Source of the DNA: Vibrio penaeicida
GTDB lineage: Bacteria; Pseudomonadota; Gammaproteobacteria; Enterobacterales; Vibrionaceae
DNA length: 64,000 nucleotides
Direction: 5' to 3'
Assembly (NCBI RefSeq): GCF_002933855.1
Contig: NZ_BFAQ01000012.1
Location: 118,245-182,244, forward strand
Under the pieces are notes generated by a model that was not told the DNA's origin, did no database searches, and was given only the letters and a program-made list of their open reading frames with translations. The translations under genes were made by a program, and so were the position numbers. The number at the start of each line of letters is the position of its first letter. Position 1 is the stretch's first letter. Shown piece by piece: positions 36,583 to 45,690 of this stretch.

Positions 36583-36624
36583 GTTGGGGTAGGGATATTT
36601 TTCCTACTCCAACATTTCTTTTAT
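36583..36624 (+). terminator. Terminator of the GH19 chitinase
   Basis: Eleven-base stem GTTGGGGTAGG/CCTACTCCAAC with one G-T pair, nine-base loop, then ATTTCTTTTATT. Confidence 0.85.
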
Positions 36625-37149
36625 TAAGAACAAGATATTTACTTCATTCTACGATTTGAAGACCAGTCTTTTATTAACCTCCTTTAAATTACCCATCATT
36701 TAAACAAAACCTCCAATATGTTCAATTCATATATTTAATATCTACCTTTTATTTTCAACCTAAGATTACGCTAAGTACTTTTGTTGAGTTAAATCTATAA
36801 GAGTAAAAAGTTAACATTCCAAATATAAACGGTATTATCAAACTGTTAAAAATATTAATTACTGAGATGTCTTGATGGTTTTTTGTTCTATGTCATTTTT
36901 ATTTCCATAGTTTCGTCAATATTTTGTCAGAGTTAGGTCATTATTTATGTAAGGTGTTTTTGCGTTTTAACTTGTTGAATTGTGGTGGTTTTGTTGACAT
37001 TTGATCAGGTTTTGTAAGTGTATATTGCTGGTTCTTACATATAAAAATGTGAAGTGCGTTGAATAAATCTGCTGTGTCAATAAAATGAACACCAATTACC
37101 CAAATCATCAATAACTTCTTATTGATGTTCATTAATAAGGATAAACAAC
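36625..37149. other. AT-rich leader region of the tad locus
   Basis: About 525 bases with no credible gene on either strand. It includes TTGACA at 36994-36999, but no well-spaced -10 box was found. The flp 5' leader with its hairpin lies at the right end. Confidence 0.5.
37106..37127 (+). promoter_or_regulatory. Hairpin in the flp 5' leader
   Basis: Nine-base perfect inverted repeat CATCAATAA/TTATTGATG with a CTTC loop, ending 22 bases before the flp ATG and just before the AAGGA Shine-Dalgarno. It may stabilise the mRNA or gate translation. Confidence 0.5.
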
Positions 37150-37350
37150 ATGCTTACTAAACTATTTGTTAACGCACAACTTACACTAGAAAAAATCAAA
37201 AAAGACGAGCGCGGTGTAACAGCAATTGAATACGCAATTATTGCAGTTGCGATCAGTGGAATTGTCTTTACTGTATTTGGTGGAACTAACACTGGGCTAG
37301 GAAAAGCGCTAACGGACGCGATGGCGAAAGTTACAGCTAAATTGCAATAA
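37150..37350 (+). CDS. flp: Flp-type major pilin
   Basis: Type IVb pilin subunit, 66 residues. A short charged leader ends in DERG, and the processing site is RG|VTAIEYA, with Glu5 and Tyr6 of the mature protein conserved as in Flp pilins. A hydrophobic helix (IIAVAISGIVFTVFGG) follows. AAGGA precedes the ATG. It heads the tad locus and is separated from rcpC by a hairpin, which would allow more flp mRNA than downstream mRNA. The prepilin peptidase needed to process it is not encoded in this window. Confidence 0.94.
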   Translation: MLTKLFVNAQLTLEKIKKDERGVTAIEYAIIAVAISGIVFTVFGGTNTGLGKALTDAMAKVTAKLQ

Positions 37351-37359
37351 AAGGTTTTA

Positions 37360-37382
37360 GTGTGCTCTTCAATAGGGCACAC
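37360..37382 (+). promoter_or_regulatory. Hairpin between flp and rcpC, probable attenuator or processing site
   Basis: Stem GTGTGCTC/GGGCACAC (one G-T pair) with a TTCAATA loop, followed by ATTTTAAT. It lies ten bases after the flp stop. The weak T-run suggests partial termination or mRNA protection, so pilin is made in excess. Confidence 0.6.
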
Positions 37383-37410
37383 ATTTTAATATCTAAAATA
37401 AAGGTTTCTT

Positions 37411-38202
37411 TTGAAAAACAAAATTATCATTGCTACAGCGTTTCTTTTGATCCTGTTCGGTCTCTATGGGTTGGCAGGAAGCTTGAGTCAAAGCGACGAA
37501 ACGACCGAAGTCGCCAAGGTCGAAGAAGCAAAAGTGAAAACGTGGGTGCTCAAGTCTTCGGTAAGCAAAGGTGATTTTGTTAAACAGGACCTCCTTAAAA
37601 TCCGCTACATCCCTGAATCCGAAGCACTTGAATATGGAGTGTCTGAAGATGTGGAGCTAGACCATGTGATTGGGTCGGTTTTCCGCTCTTCCATGCCAGC
37701 CAATCAAATGTTGTATAACGCCGACATCATTAATCCAGAAGATGATGGTTATATCCACTATGTCATTGCGGCGAATCGTGTGCCTTATGCGATTGAAGTG
37801 TCGCCTTCCGATGTGATTGGCGGAGTGATCTCACATGGAAGCATGATTGACGTGGTTGCTTTGTCACTCCCAGACAGTGAATTGGCATCGAACAACTCGC
37901 TTCGCAGAACCATGTCCATAACTCCGGTGTTAATTGGGGTTAAGGCATTACAAATCAAAAAGCCGATTTCTACTCAATCTGACGACGTGGACAACTCCGA
38001 TATACAAAAAGTCAGCGTTATCTTAGAGCTAACACGCAAGCAGGTTGCCAAACTGACGGTTGCCAAAAGAATTTCAGAACTTGAAGTGCATAAATCTATC
38101 GGGCAATACGCTCCAGAAGATCTTCAAGCCGATGCGGGTGACGTACTCGCAGACTTTCGCTCTATCACCGAATTCCGCGCTGGCGAATCTGCCATTAAAT
38201 AA
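37411..38202 (+). CDS. rcpC: Flp pilus assembly protein RcpC/CpaB
   Basis: Periplasmic pilus assembly protein anchored by an N-terminal hydrophobic segment (IIIATAFLLILFGLYGLAG). It contains a SAF-like domain (about 48-112, VLKSSVSKGDFVKQDLLKI) and the family segment IEVSPSDVIGGVISHGSMID near 128-147. 263 residues. The start codon is TTG with AAGG five to eight bases upstream, and there is no ATG before the hydrophobic segment. It is thought to work with the secretin RcpA in the outer-membrane gate of the Flp pilus. Confidence 0.9.
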   Translation: MKNKIIIATAFLLILFGLYGLAGSLSQSDETTEVAKVEEAKVKTWVLKSSVSKGDFVKQDLLKIRYIPESEALEYGVSEDVELDHVIGSVFRSSMPANQMLYNADIINPEDDGYIHYVIAANRVPYAIEVSPSDVIGGVISHGSMIDVVALSLPDSELASNNSLRRTMSITPVLIGVKALQIKKPISTQSDDVDNSDIQKVSVILELTRKQVAKLTVAKRISELEVHKSIGQYAPEDLQADAGDVLADFRSITEFRAGESAIK

Positions 38203-38214
38203 GGGAATACCTCA

Positions 38215-39543
38215 ATGCTTTTAATGCTTAAGCGCTTCGCGCTTATCTTTGTGGCTTTGCTTGCCTCATTTCCCGGACAAGCTGCCCGTATCTGGAACCT
38301 CGCTGAAGGTGAAGCCAGAAGCTTATCTACTGAACAAGAAATCACATCAGTCTTCATTTCAAACCCTAAAGTGGCGGATTATCAAGTTATTGATAAACAC
38401 AAGGTAGTGGTATTTGGTAAATCCCTTGGGTCGAGCTCTTTGCTTGTATTTGATGAAACGGGCAAAACCATTGCTAGCCGTAACTTAGTCGTAAACAAAA
38501 GCTTGGTGCACATTCAGCAACAAGTTCAGCTTAAGTACCCTCACGCGGAAGTCACCATTTATAATCTAGGCGAACAAGTCGTGCTTAGTGGTGTGGTAGC
38601 GACTGAGCAAGAAAAAGACGAGATCAACATATTGGTTGGCGAGTTGATGGGCAAAAAGTCCGAAGACTACCAGCTAGAGTGGGACTTAGGTGACAACCAA
38701 TACGAAATGGAGTTTATGAAGCGCCGTCATTTTGAGGGCATCGTAAACAATATTGAAGTCGCCTCAACCAAGCAGGTCAACGTTAAGCTTTCCATTGCAG
38801 AAGTATCGCACTCGTTTTTAGAAAAGTTTGGTGTTGAATACGGCAGCTTAGGGCATACCGCGGGCAACTTTGCCGACATGATCAAGAATTTCAGTGCGGA
38901 TGATATCGTTTCTATCATCAGCGCCAGTGGTGATGACACCGTCGGGCAGATTCTAGCGGAACCCAACCTTTCGGTTATTTCTGGTGAAAGTGCCAGCTTC
39001 CTTGTGGGTGGCGAGTTGCCTATCGTTTTGGTGCGTGATGGCACAACCGAAGTTCGTTTTAAAGAATTTGGTATTCGTTTGGAGCTGATGGCAAAAGTAC
39101 TGCGTGACGAGAAAATCAAATTGTCCCTTATGCCGGAAGTGAGTTCACTCGATACCCAATATTCAAACGACAAATACAACCTGCCAGCACTAAAAACACG
39201 TCGCGCAAGAACCACGGTAGAGCTTGGCGACGGTCAAAGTTTTGTTCTTGGTGGCTTATTGAGCACAGAAGATATTGAATCGCTGAGAAAAATTCCTTAC
39301 ATCGGCGACATTCCTGTATTGGGCTCGCTGTTCAGAAAATCCGACACCAAACGCAACAAAACCGAGCTGATCATTGTGGCGACTGTGAATTTAGTGAAGC
39401 CGATTCACCCATCTCAAGTTCAGCTTCCAACCATGAAGAAATCCAGCACCTTGTCTCGCTTCTTTGCGTTAGACAAAGAGTACCAAAAGGCGAGCGAAAC
39501 ATGGGCAAATGAAATTCTGGCTACCGGAGGCTTTAAGCAATGA
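38215..39543 (+). CDS. rcpA: Flp pilus outer-membrane secretin RcpA/CpaC
   Basis: Outer-membrane channel for the pilus. 442 residues with a signal peptide (ALIFVALLASFPGQAA). An N-terminal pilus-motif domain (IWNLAEGEARSLSTEQEITS) and a BON-like segment near 105-150 precede the secretin core (about 240-410). The signature VLGSLFRKSDTKRNKTELIIV is near the end; only its first part is quoted here as a motif guide. The start may be the first or the fourth codon (both ATG). It overlaps the next gene by four bases (ATGA). Confidence 0.92.
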   Translation: MLLMLKRFALIFVALLASFPGQAARIWNLAEGEARSLSTEQEITSVFISNPKVADYQVIDKHKVVVFGKSLGSSSLLVFDETGKTIASRNLVVNKSLVHIQQQVQLKYPHAEVTIYNLGEQVVLSGVVATEQEKDEINILVGELMGKKSEDYQLEWDLGDNQYEMEFMKRRHFEGIVNNIEVASTKQVNVKLSIAEVSHSFLEKFGVEYGSLGHTAGNFADMIKNFSADDIVSIISASGDDTVGQILAEPNLSVISGESASFLVGGELPIVLVRDGTTEVRFKEFGIRLELMAKVLRDEKIKLSLMPEVSSLDTQYSNDKYNLPALKTRRARTTVELGDGQSFVLGGLLSTEDIESLRKIPYIGDIPVLGSLFRKSDTKRNKTELIIVATVNLVKPIHPSQVQLPTMKKSSTLSRFFALDKEYQKASETWANEILATGGFKQ

Positions 39544-40058
39544 GAAATCTAGGATTAGTCGCAACAATCTTTCTTTTTTTAAGCGGTTGTGCAGACAAAG
39601 CAATTGAACGCTCAGGCTCCGATATTCATGTTGTTCCAGTAACGTACTCCATTGCGCTGAACATTGAAAAAAACAAGAGAAAGAGTGCGCAAAAGAAGCT
39701 GGATGAATTTGTAAAAGAGCATTGGGACGTCATTGTTAACCAAACCGTTGAGCTTAGCTGGCGAACGCGTGAAGGCAAAAAGTGGGCACAAAAGACGCAA
39801 GCCCAGCTTCAAAAGCAAGGCGTATCGCCAGAGCAAATCCGCATCATTCAAACCGATGCGGGGTTTGGCGAGCGTTTTGATTTTGAATTCAAAACGGTGG
39901 TCTATAGAGCGCAAGTGGAAAGTTGCGATTACGAGCAAGTCGGTTCTTATGGTGGAGTGAAGTATGGTTGCTTTGCCGAAAATGCGCGCTGGCAGTCGAT
40001 GGAAAACCCAGAAAAAATGTTGACCAATTCACCACAAAAAAACGGTGAGGGTCAGTAA
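39540..40058 (+). CDS. rcpB: RcpB/TadC-locus lipoprotein (CpaD-like position)
   Basis: A 172-residue lipoprotein with lipobox LSGC near residue 18. The mature part is rich in Lys and Gln (KKLDEFVKEHWDVIVNQ), with a Cys pair near the C-terminus (SCDYEQVGSYGGVKYGCFAE). Its place between the secretin and tadZ is that of RcpB/CpaD, which protects or gates the secretin. The sequence match to RcpB is weak by eye, so the name rests mainly on position. The gene overlaps both neighbours by one to four bases, so the cluster is tightly coupled. Confidence 0.7.
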   Translation: MRNLGLVATIFLFLSGCADKAIERSGSDIHVVPVTYSIALNIEKNKRKSAQKKLDEFVKEHWDVIVNQTVELSWRTREGKKWAQKTQAQLQKQGVSPEQIRIIQTDAGFGERFDFEFKTVVYRAQVESCDYEQVGSYGGVKYGCFAENARWQSMENPEKMLTNSPQKNGEGQ

Positions 40059-41287
40059 TGTTTGACTTAGTTGATCTGCTTAAAACAGATAAGGCACCCG
40101 TCGAGCAGGAAGAAAAAATCACCTCTGTGCTCTTCCATCAAACCCAAGAATGCAAAAACTTGGTGGAAGAAGCGTACCGCTTTGAAGGGATCAGTGCGCC
40201 AGCAGTGTTGGAAAATACCGACGCTGAAATACGCAAGCACATTCGTGAATCGACCATCGAAATCGTCATTGTAGAGCTTAATATCAGCGACAATGTGACG
40301 GAAGATATGCGCCAGATCAGTCACTTATTACCTAACCATGCGTCGGTTATCGTAATAGGCAGTGAAGATGCGATATCAACCATTCGACACCTCAAAGACA
40401 TGGGGTTCTATTACCTGTTTTGGCCGGTGACTAAACCGGAATTGATCGACTTTGTTCGAAACGTTAATGACAACCGTCATCGAAATAGTGGCTTAGGCAA
40501 AAACAGAAGCGCCAAGAAAGTCGCTGTTGTTGGGGGAAAAGGAGGGGTAGGTGCATCCTTACTTTCTGTCGAAATGGCCTATGAACTGACCACCAAAAAA
40601 GACAGTAACTGTGTCTTGGTTGATCACAGTTTCTTTGGCGGTAATCTCGATATTTTATTGGGGATGAAACGTTTTAAAAAGCGTTCCATTTCATTGGGTG
40701 CATTGAGTGCCAACCTTGATGCATCGTACGCTCATAGCATGACCACAACAGTCAACCCAATGTTGTCGTTGTTGTCTGTGGATTCGGATGAGCTGAACGA
40801 AACTCAACTAAAAGAGTACACGCGGACGTTGTCGGATCAACTTTCAGATCAAAACAATTTCATCATTGAAGATTTATCGCGCTCGTCGTTCAGTAAAGCC
40901 GATATGGATTACATGGCAAGTGAGTGCGATATCGTTGTTTTGGTAATAGAACCGACCGTTTCGTGCCTAAGAGCTATGGCTTCGTTGGTGGCGAAAATGG
41001 AAACGTTGAACTCCACTGCGCGTTTTATCACCGTTCTTAATTACACCATGCCTGAAAAAGCGTCCACCGTTAGCCGCCAAGATGTAGTGAAGTTCCTTAA
41101 ACAGCCCATTGATGTGGAATTCCCTTATGAACCGAAAGCGGGCGAATTGATCCTAGATGGCAAGCGACTGTGTGACAGTAAGCTGGGAATCAGTGGGAGC
41201 ATTCATAAGCTAACGTCGCTGATGTTGGGTGAATCCGTAGTGTCGCAAAAGAGCAGCATATTTAAACGCCTAGTGAAGAGAGCGTGA
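40058..41287 (+). CDS. tadZ: TadZ/CpaE-like pilus localisation ATPase
   Basis: A 409-residue MinD/ParA-like protein that positions Flp pilus machines at the cell pole. The N-terminal ~130 residues form an atypical receiver domain. The P-loop domain begins at VAVVGGKGGVGASLLSVEMA near residue 152. The motif keeps the first signature Lys (KGGVG) but has Ala where the second Walker Lys is usual, a deviation known in TadZ proteins. FIIEDLSRSS near 270 is in the Walker B region. It overlaps rcpB by one base and tadA by four. Confidence 0.9.
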   Translation: MFDLVDLLKTDKAPVEQEEKITSVLFHQTQECKNLVEEAYRFEGISAPAVLENTDAEIRKHIRESTIEIVIVELNISDNVTEDMRQISHLLPNHASVIVIGSEDAISTIRHLKDMGFYYLFWPVTKPELIDFVRNVNDNRHRNSGLGKNRSAKKVAVVGGKGGVGASLLSVEMAYELTTKKDSNCVLVDHSFFGGNLDILLGMKRFKKRSISLGALSANLDASYAHSMTTTVNPMLSLLSVDSDELNETQLKEYTRTLSDQLSDQNNFIIEDLSRSSFSKADMDYMASECDIVVLVIEPTVSCLRAMASLVAKMETLNSTARFITVLNYTMPEKASTVSRQDVVKFLKQPIDVEFPYEPKAGELILDGKRLCDSKLGISGSIHKLTSLMLGESVVSQKSSIFKRLVKRA

Positions 41288-42573
41288 TGATAGACCAATC
41301 CAGATCCATATATATCGCTATTCGTGAGCAAATCTTCGAAGCGCTAGAAGCCGAAGCGGTGACCACATTAACGAAAAGCCAACTCAGCAAACAATTAGCG
41401 AACGCCATAGATGTACTGATCGAACGTCAGAACCTGTCTGTTGCCACTATTGTTCGCGAAGAGTTTGTGAAAAGCCTAGTTGATGAATTGCACGGGTTAG
41501 GACCATTGCAAACGCTTATGGATGACGAATCCATCAGTGACATCATGATCAATGGCCACAAAGACGTGTTTATTGAACGAGGCGGGCTTGTAGAAAAATC
41601 GCCAGTCACGTTTATCGATGAAACCCAGTTGCTTAATATCGCCAAGCGTATTGCGTCACGCGTGGGTCGCCGAGTGGACGATTCTTCCCCGACGTGTGAT
41701 GCGCGATTAGAAGACGGAAGCCGAGTCAATATTGTTATTCCACCTATCGCGATTGATGGCACGTCGATTTCCATTCGTAAATTCAAGAAACAGAGCATTG
41801 GCTTAGAACAACTTGCTGGCTTTGGGGCAATGAGCGCGGAAATGGCAAAGCTTCTGATGATTGCCTCGCGTTGCCGACTCAACATTTTGATTTCTGGTGG
41901 TACGGGTTCGGGTAAAACTACCATGCTGAATGCGCTGTCTCAGTTTATTTCTGAGAAAGAGCGCATCGTTACCATTGAGGATGCGGCTGAACTTAAAATG
42001 ATGCAGCCGCACGTAGTCAGGCTCGAAACGCGAAAAGCCGGTATTGAAGGAACAGGGGAGATTGATCAGCGAGGGCTGGTGATTAACTCTTTACGTATGC
42101 GCCCCGATAGAATCATCGTGGGTGAGTGTCGTGGTGGTGAAGCGTTTGAAATGCTTCAAGCGATGAATACAGGGCACGACGGTTCCATGTCTACATTGCA
42201 CGCCAATACTCCACGCGATGCCCTTGCTCGTGTTGAAGCCATGGTGATGATGGCAACCAATAACCTGCCACTGGAAGCTATCCGGCGCACCATTGTCAGT
42301 GCCGTAGATTTGGTTATCCAAATCAGCCGATTGCACGACGGAAGTCGTAAAGTGATGAGCATTTCCGAAGTTGTTGGTTTGGAAGGCAGCAGTGTTGTTC
42401 TCGAAGAAATTTTCCGCTTTCAAGCAGCAGGCGAACATGCCGACGATGGGAAAATCAAAGGCAATTTCATCACAGCTGGTTTGATGCAACGTTCTGTTTT
42501 GGTGGAAAAGGCGCGATTTTTTGGCCTAGAAAGCCAACTGAACGAAGCCTTTCAGCTAGGGCAACTGTCATGA
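41284..42573 (+). CDS. tadA: Flp pilus secretion ATPase TadA/CpaF
   Basis: Type II/IV secretion ATPase that powers pilus assembly, 429 residues. The N-terminal domain has DIMINGHKDVFIERGG near residue 85. Walker A is ILISGGTGSGKTTMLNALS near 205, the Asp box VTIEDAAEL near 233, Walker B region MRPDRIIVGECRGGEAFEML near 265 and the His box STLHANTPRDALAR near 300. All motifs are intact. It overlaps tadZ and tadB by four bases each. Confidence 0.96.
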   Translation: MMIDQSRSIYIAIREQIFEALEAEAVTTLTKSQLSKQLANAIDVLIERQNLSVATIVREEFVKSLVDELHGLGPLQTLMDDESISDIMINGHKDVFIERGGLVEKSPVTFIDETQLLNIAKRIASRVGRRVDDSSPTCDARLEDGSRVNIVIPPIAIDGTSISIRKFKKQSIGLEQLAGFGAMSAEMAKLLMIASRCRLNILISGGTGSGKTTMLNALSQFISEKERIVTIEDAAELKMMQPHVVRLETRKAGIEGTGEIDQRGLVINSLRMRPDRIIVGECRGGEAFEMLQAMNTGHDGSMSTLHANTPRDALARVEAMVMMATNNLPLEAIRRTIVSAVDLVIQISRLHDGSRKVMSISEVVGLEGSSVVLEEIFRFQAAGEHADDGKIKGNFITAGLMQRSVLVEKARFFGLESQLNEAFQLGQLS

Positions 42574-43490
42574 TCTATTGGATAGCGCTTTTGGTTGGTG
42601 GGGTATGTATTATCCTGCTCAATCGTAACCAAACGTCTAAATCCAATCCATATTTGGAAGAATTAAACCAAACCATTTTGGTCTCTTCCATGGATGGCGA
42701 TAAGCAGGCGGTCAACCTAAATTCATTAACCAATGAATCCATCTCAGAAAAGCTCCGCCGCTATGTAAAAACAACGCGTAGGCAGCTTGGCGCCTTACCT
42801 GAAATTAAAGCGATATGCTTTTGTATCGTATTGGTTCTGGCCGGTTTGTATTTCAATCAAAACTTTGTTCGAGGCAATCAATTGATTGTGATTGCCGTTG
42901 TTGAAGTGGTAGGGATTGCGTTTGGTCTCCATTGGTTACAAAAGAGAGAGCGGAACCAGTTTGAAGATTCCTTCCCTGACGCACTCAACATGTTAGCAAG
43001 TGCGGTTAGTGCGGGTGAAAGTATCATGCACGCTATTTCTTTTGTGGGGAAGAACTTAGAAGGGGAAGTGGGCAGAGAGTTTAAAGTGATGGGGGAGAGG
43101 CTACAGCTTGGAGAATCGCCAGACACGGTTTTTGCCAAGTCGTGTAACCGTTTTCCGTATCCGTCGTTCTACTTCTTCGTTATTACCTTGCGTGCCAACA
43201 TGCAACGTGGTGGTCAATTAAAAGACATCATTATGCGCCTCAACAGACTGATGTTTGATGCGCGAGCAATTGAAAAGAAGAAGTTTGCTTTGACGTCCGA
43301 GGCACGAACGTCCGCCAAAATTGTTGCAGCAATTCCATTTATCTTCATTTTGATGCTCAAGTACATGAACCCTGAAAACTACGAGTTTGTCATGTTCAAC
43401 CCAGAGGGACGCCCCATTCTCTATTACGTATTGGGTAGCGAATTTATTGGGATCACCATTGTTTGGATACTCATGAAGGCGGTGAAATGA
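42570..43490 (+). CDS. tadB: Flp pilus inner-membrane platform protein TadB
   Basis: A 306-residue GspF-domain membrane protein. Hydrophobic segments occur at the N-terminus, near 75-115 and at the C-terminus (near 250-305). The GspF-type cytosolic region carries FPDALNMLASAVSAGESIMH near residue 140 and FFVITLRANMQRGGQLKDII near 200. It forms the assembly platform with TadC. It overlaps tadA by four bases, and its TGA stop overlaps the tadC ATG. Confidence 0.93.
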   Translation: MIYWIALLVGGVCIILLNRNQTSKSNPYLEELNQTILVSSMDGDKQAVNLNSLTNESISEKLRRYVKTTRRQLGALPEIKAICFCIVLVLAGLYFNQNFVRGNQLIVIAVVEVVGIAFGLHWLQKRERNQFEDSFPDALNMLASAVSAGESIMHAISFVGKNLEGEVGREFKVMGERLQLGESPDTVFAKSCNRFPYPSFYFFVITLRANMQRGGQLKDIIMRLNRLMFDARAIEKKKFALTSEARTSAKIVAAIPFIFILMLKYMNPENYEFVMFNPEGRPILYYVLGSEFIGITIVWILMKAVK

Positions 43491-44371
43491 TGTTGAATTC
43501 TCAGCTTGAGCTTTTTCTGTTTCTCTCTTTGATTGTGTTTGGTTTGGCGTTTTCTGCTTACGCTCTATATAGCCATTTCGATAAATCCAAGCGAATGAAA
43601 CACTTTACGACCATTGACGAACCTTTAGCAAAGAAGCCGTTATTTGTAGAGCTATTGGACAAGGTCGAATCTCTTTTTTCTAAAAGCGATAACGATGTCG
43701 CCGACAAATTTTATGCGGCAGGTTTTTATCATTTCAAATACGCAAACCTCTATATTCCAGCCAAATTTACCCTATTAATTGGTGGCGCTGCTGGTTTTTA
43801 TTTCCTTTCGAGGCATCTAGGTTGGGAACAAAATTCAGGCTTTATCGCCATAGGGGTATGGGTTGTATTTTGTTTGATCGCACCAGATGCGTATCTCAAT
43901 TCCAGAATGAAAGCGCTAAGAGAGAAATTGTCGAGTCAACTCCCTTACTTGCTTGATTTGCTAGCCGTTTGCGTTCAAACCGGTATGACGATTGAAGCCG
44001 CCATGACGTACTTATCGAAAGAAATGTCCGGTTTCGATAAAGACTTAGCCCAGTTGCTGAAAAATACCAATGACCGTTCACGCATTGTTGGCTTAGATAA
44101 AGCGCTCGACGAGCTGTACGACCAAGTACCGACCAACGAAATGCGCAGCTTTACCATGACATTAAAGCAAAGCCTGCATTACGGTACATCTATCTACGGT
44201 GTTCTCACGACATTAGCGGCCGATATCCGCGATGTCACCATGCTTTCTATGGAAGAAAAAATCGGCAAGCTCGCCGCCAAAATGTCGGTTCCCCTAATCC
44301 TATTTATTATGATGCCAGTGGTGATTCTGATTGCCGCACCTGGTGTGATGAGGATGATGTCCAATGTTTAA
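43487..44371 (+). CDS. tadC: Flp pilus inner-membrane platform protein TadC
   Basis: Second GspF-domain platform protein, about 294 residues from the ATGATG at 43487, which overlaps the tadB stop and is preceded by AAGGCGG. Membrane segments lie near residues 5-27, 85-130 and 265-290. The GspF region has LPYLLDLLAVCVQTGMTIEA near 145-165 and MRSFTMTLKQSLHYGTSI near 215. It overlaps tadD by eight bases. Confidence 0.93.
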   Translation: MMLNSQLELFLFLSLIVFGLAFSAYALYSHFDKSKRMKHFTTIDEPLAKKPLFVELLDKVESLFSKSDNDVADKFYAAGFYHFKYANLYIPAKFTLLIGGAAGFYFLSRHLGWEQNSGFIAIGVWVVFCLIAPDAYLNSRMKALREKLSSQLPYLLDLLAVCVQTGMTIEAAMTYLSKEMSGFDKDLAQLLKNTNDRSRIVGLDKALDELYDQVPTNEMRSFTMTLKQSLHYGTSIYGVLTTLAADIRDVTMLSMEEKIGKLAAKMSVPLILFIMMPVVILIAAPGVMRMMSNV

Positions 44372-45206
44372 AAAATCCTTTGCTCGTGTTTGCCACCATA
44401 GCCGTGTAACGGTGTGTCTATTGGCTATTTCCGTGTTGTCTGGATGTGCTACCCAGCCCGAGCCAACGTCACTGATTGAAGAAGAAACGCTGCTAATACA
44501 GTCGGGAAACCATGAAAAATTGGTGGAGTACTATAAAGCGCAACTTTCCAAGAGTGAAAACCGTCAAACGCGCATGAAATTAGCGCTGGCTTACTTAAAT
44601 TCTGGTGATCCGGAATCGGCACTTTTCTTTGTTTCGCCATTAAACATGGGTCAAGAAGCCCATGCAGAACCTCTTCTTATCGAAGCGAAAAGCCTCTATT
44701 CCCTTGGTCAATTTCGTAAAGCAAAAACTCAGGCATTAAAAGCTTATGAGTTGAAACCTAACAACGCTGAAATAGAGAACTTGTTGGGCATGATTTGCGC
44801 GGCAAATTCCGACTTGAAAGAAGCAAGGCAATACTTCACGTCTGCTAGAACCAACTTGTACGACGACATCAAAATTAAGAACAATCTGGCTGTTTTAAAC
44901 ATCGTTGAAGGTCATTACCAAAAAGCGGTGCAACTGCTATTGCCTATCTATTTAAAAGGCAAAGCGGACAAACAGATAGAAGCCAACTTAACGTTAGCCA
45001 TGGCAAAGATTGGCAATGTTTCTTACATCAAGGATATGTCGAAAGGCGAGCTATCGGATCAAGAAATATTCGAGCGCTACCGTGCGCTGAAAGACAGCAA
45101 GGCTATCGGAGAATTTAAGGCGGATGACGTCAAGGTGAACGATGCCAAGGTGATTGATTCCAAGGTTAGCCATACCAAGACGAGTGAAATAAGCCATGAA
45201 GGGTAG
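44364..45206 (+). CDS. tadD: Tad pilus TPR lipoprotein TadD
   Basis: A 280-residue lipoprotein (lipobox LSGC near residue 28) with tetratricopeptide-like repeats between about 60 and 210 (RQTRMKLALAYLNSGDPESA; FRKAKTQALKAYELKPNNAE). TadD proteins help secretin/pilus assembly. The C-terminal ~35 residues have a short degenerate run of KADDVKVNDAKVIDSKV type, where the unit (D-AKV-D) repeats about four times. This tail is unusual and probably disordered. It overlaps tadE by 11 bases. Confidence 0.9.
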   Translation: MFKKSFARVCHHSRVTVCLLAISVLSGCATQPEPTSLIEEETLLIQSGNHEKLVEYYKAQLSKSENRQTRMKLALAYLNSGDPESALFFVSPLNMGQEAHAEPLLIEAKSLYSLGQFRKAKTQALKAYELKPNNAEIENLLGMICAANSDLKEARQYFTSARTNLYDDIKIKNNLAVLNIVEGHYQKAVQLLLPIYLKGKADKQIEANLTLAMAKIGNVSYIKDMSKGELSDQEIFERYRALKDSKAIGEFKADDVKVNDAKVIDSKVSHTKTSEISHEG

Positions 45207-45690
45207 CAAGAAGCGAATACGAGGCGTTGCGTCTATCGAGTTTGCGCTTGGTTTCATGGCGTTTTGGATGATGTGCATGTTCTGGGTGGAGGTGAGTTAC
45301 ATGTCCTTTGTTTCTGCTGTCACCGATATCACGATTTCGGAAGCCGCGAGAGAATCCAAAAAGAGCGAGCAGAGCTACGATAAAGTTTTCCAGAATGTCA
45401 TCAATAATAGTGGCAGTGTGTGGGGAAAAGTGATCGACCAATCCAAGCTGCGAATGTCTGTTCAATATCTGTCATCCGTTAGTGATTTAGAGCGTCACAA
45501 AGCCCCTTGTAAGATCCCCAAAAATACCCCACTGGCAACTTGCGGAAAAGAGAGCAACAGTGCCATTGCCGTGTATCGATTGGATTATGAATTTTCGCCA
45601 ATCTTCACTTTGTTTATGGACAACAGCTCGTTGTTTCGCCGGGAAGTTATTGTTATTCAGGAATACGAACGTGACAAATTTAAAATCTAA
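45196..45690 (+). CDS. tadE: Pseudopilin TadE
   Basis: Minor pseudopilin, 164 residues. The prepilin-like site is RIRG|VASIEFALGFMAFWM, with the Glu at mature position 5, and a hydrophobic helix follows. The rest is periplasmic with a Cys pair (PCKIPKNTPLATCGK). It needs the same type of prepilin peptidase as Flp. It overlaps tadD by 11 bases and tadF by 20 bases. Confidence 0.88.
   Translation: MKGSKKRIRGVASIEFALGFMAFWMMCMFWVEVSYMSFVSAVTDITISEAARESKKSEQSYDKVFQNVINNSGSVWGKVIDQSKLRMSVQYLSSVSDLERHKAPCKIPKNTPLATCGKESNSAIAVYRLDYEFSPIFTLFMDNSSLFRREVIVIQEYERDKFKI

Noticed and set aside
36941-37132. Small minus-strand open frame before flp
   Set aside because: It covers the flp leader hairpin and AT-rich promoter DNA, has no Shine-Dalgarno and no recognisable protein features.
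45560-45670. In-frame N-terminal extension of TadF
   Set aside because: The GTG at 45671 with a good Shine-Dalgarno gives a proper prepilin leader; the extension is the tadE gene read in another frame.
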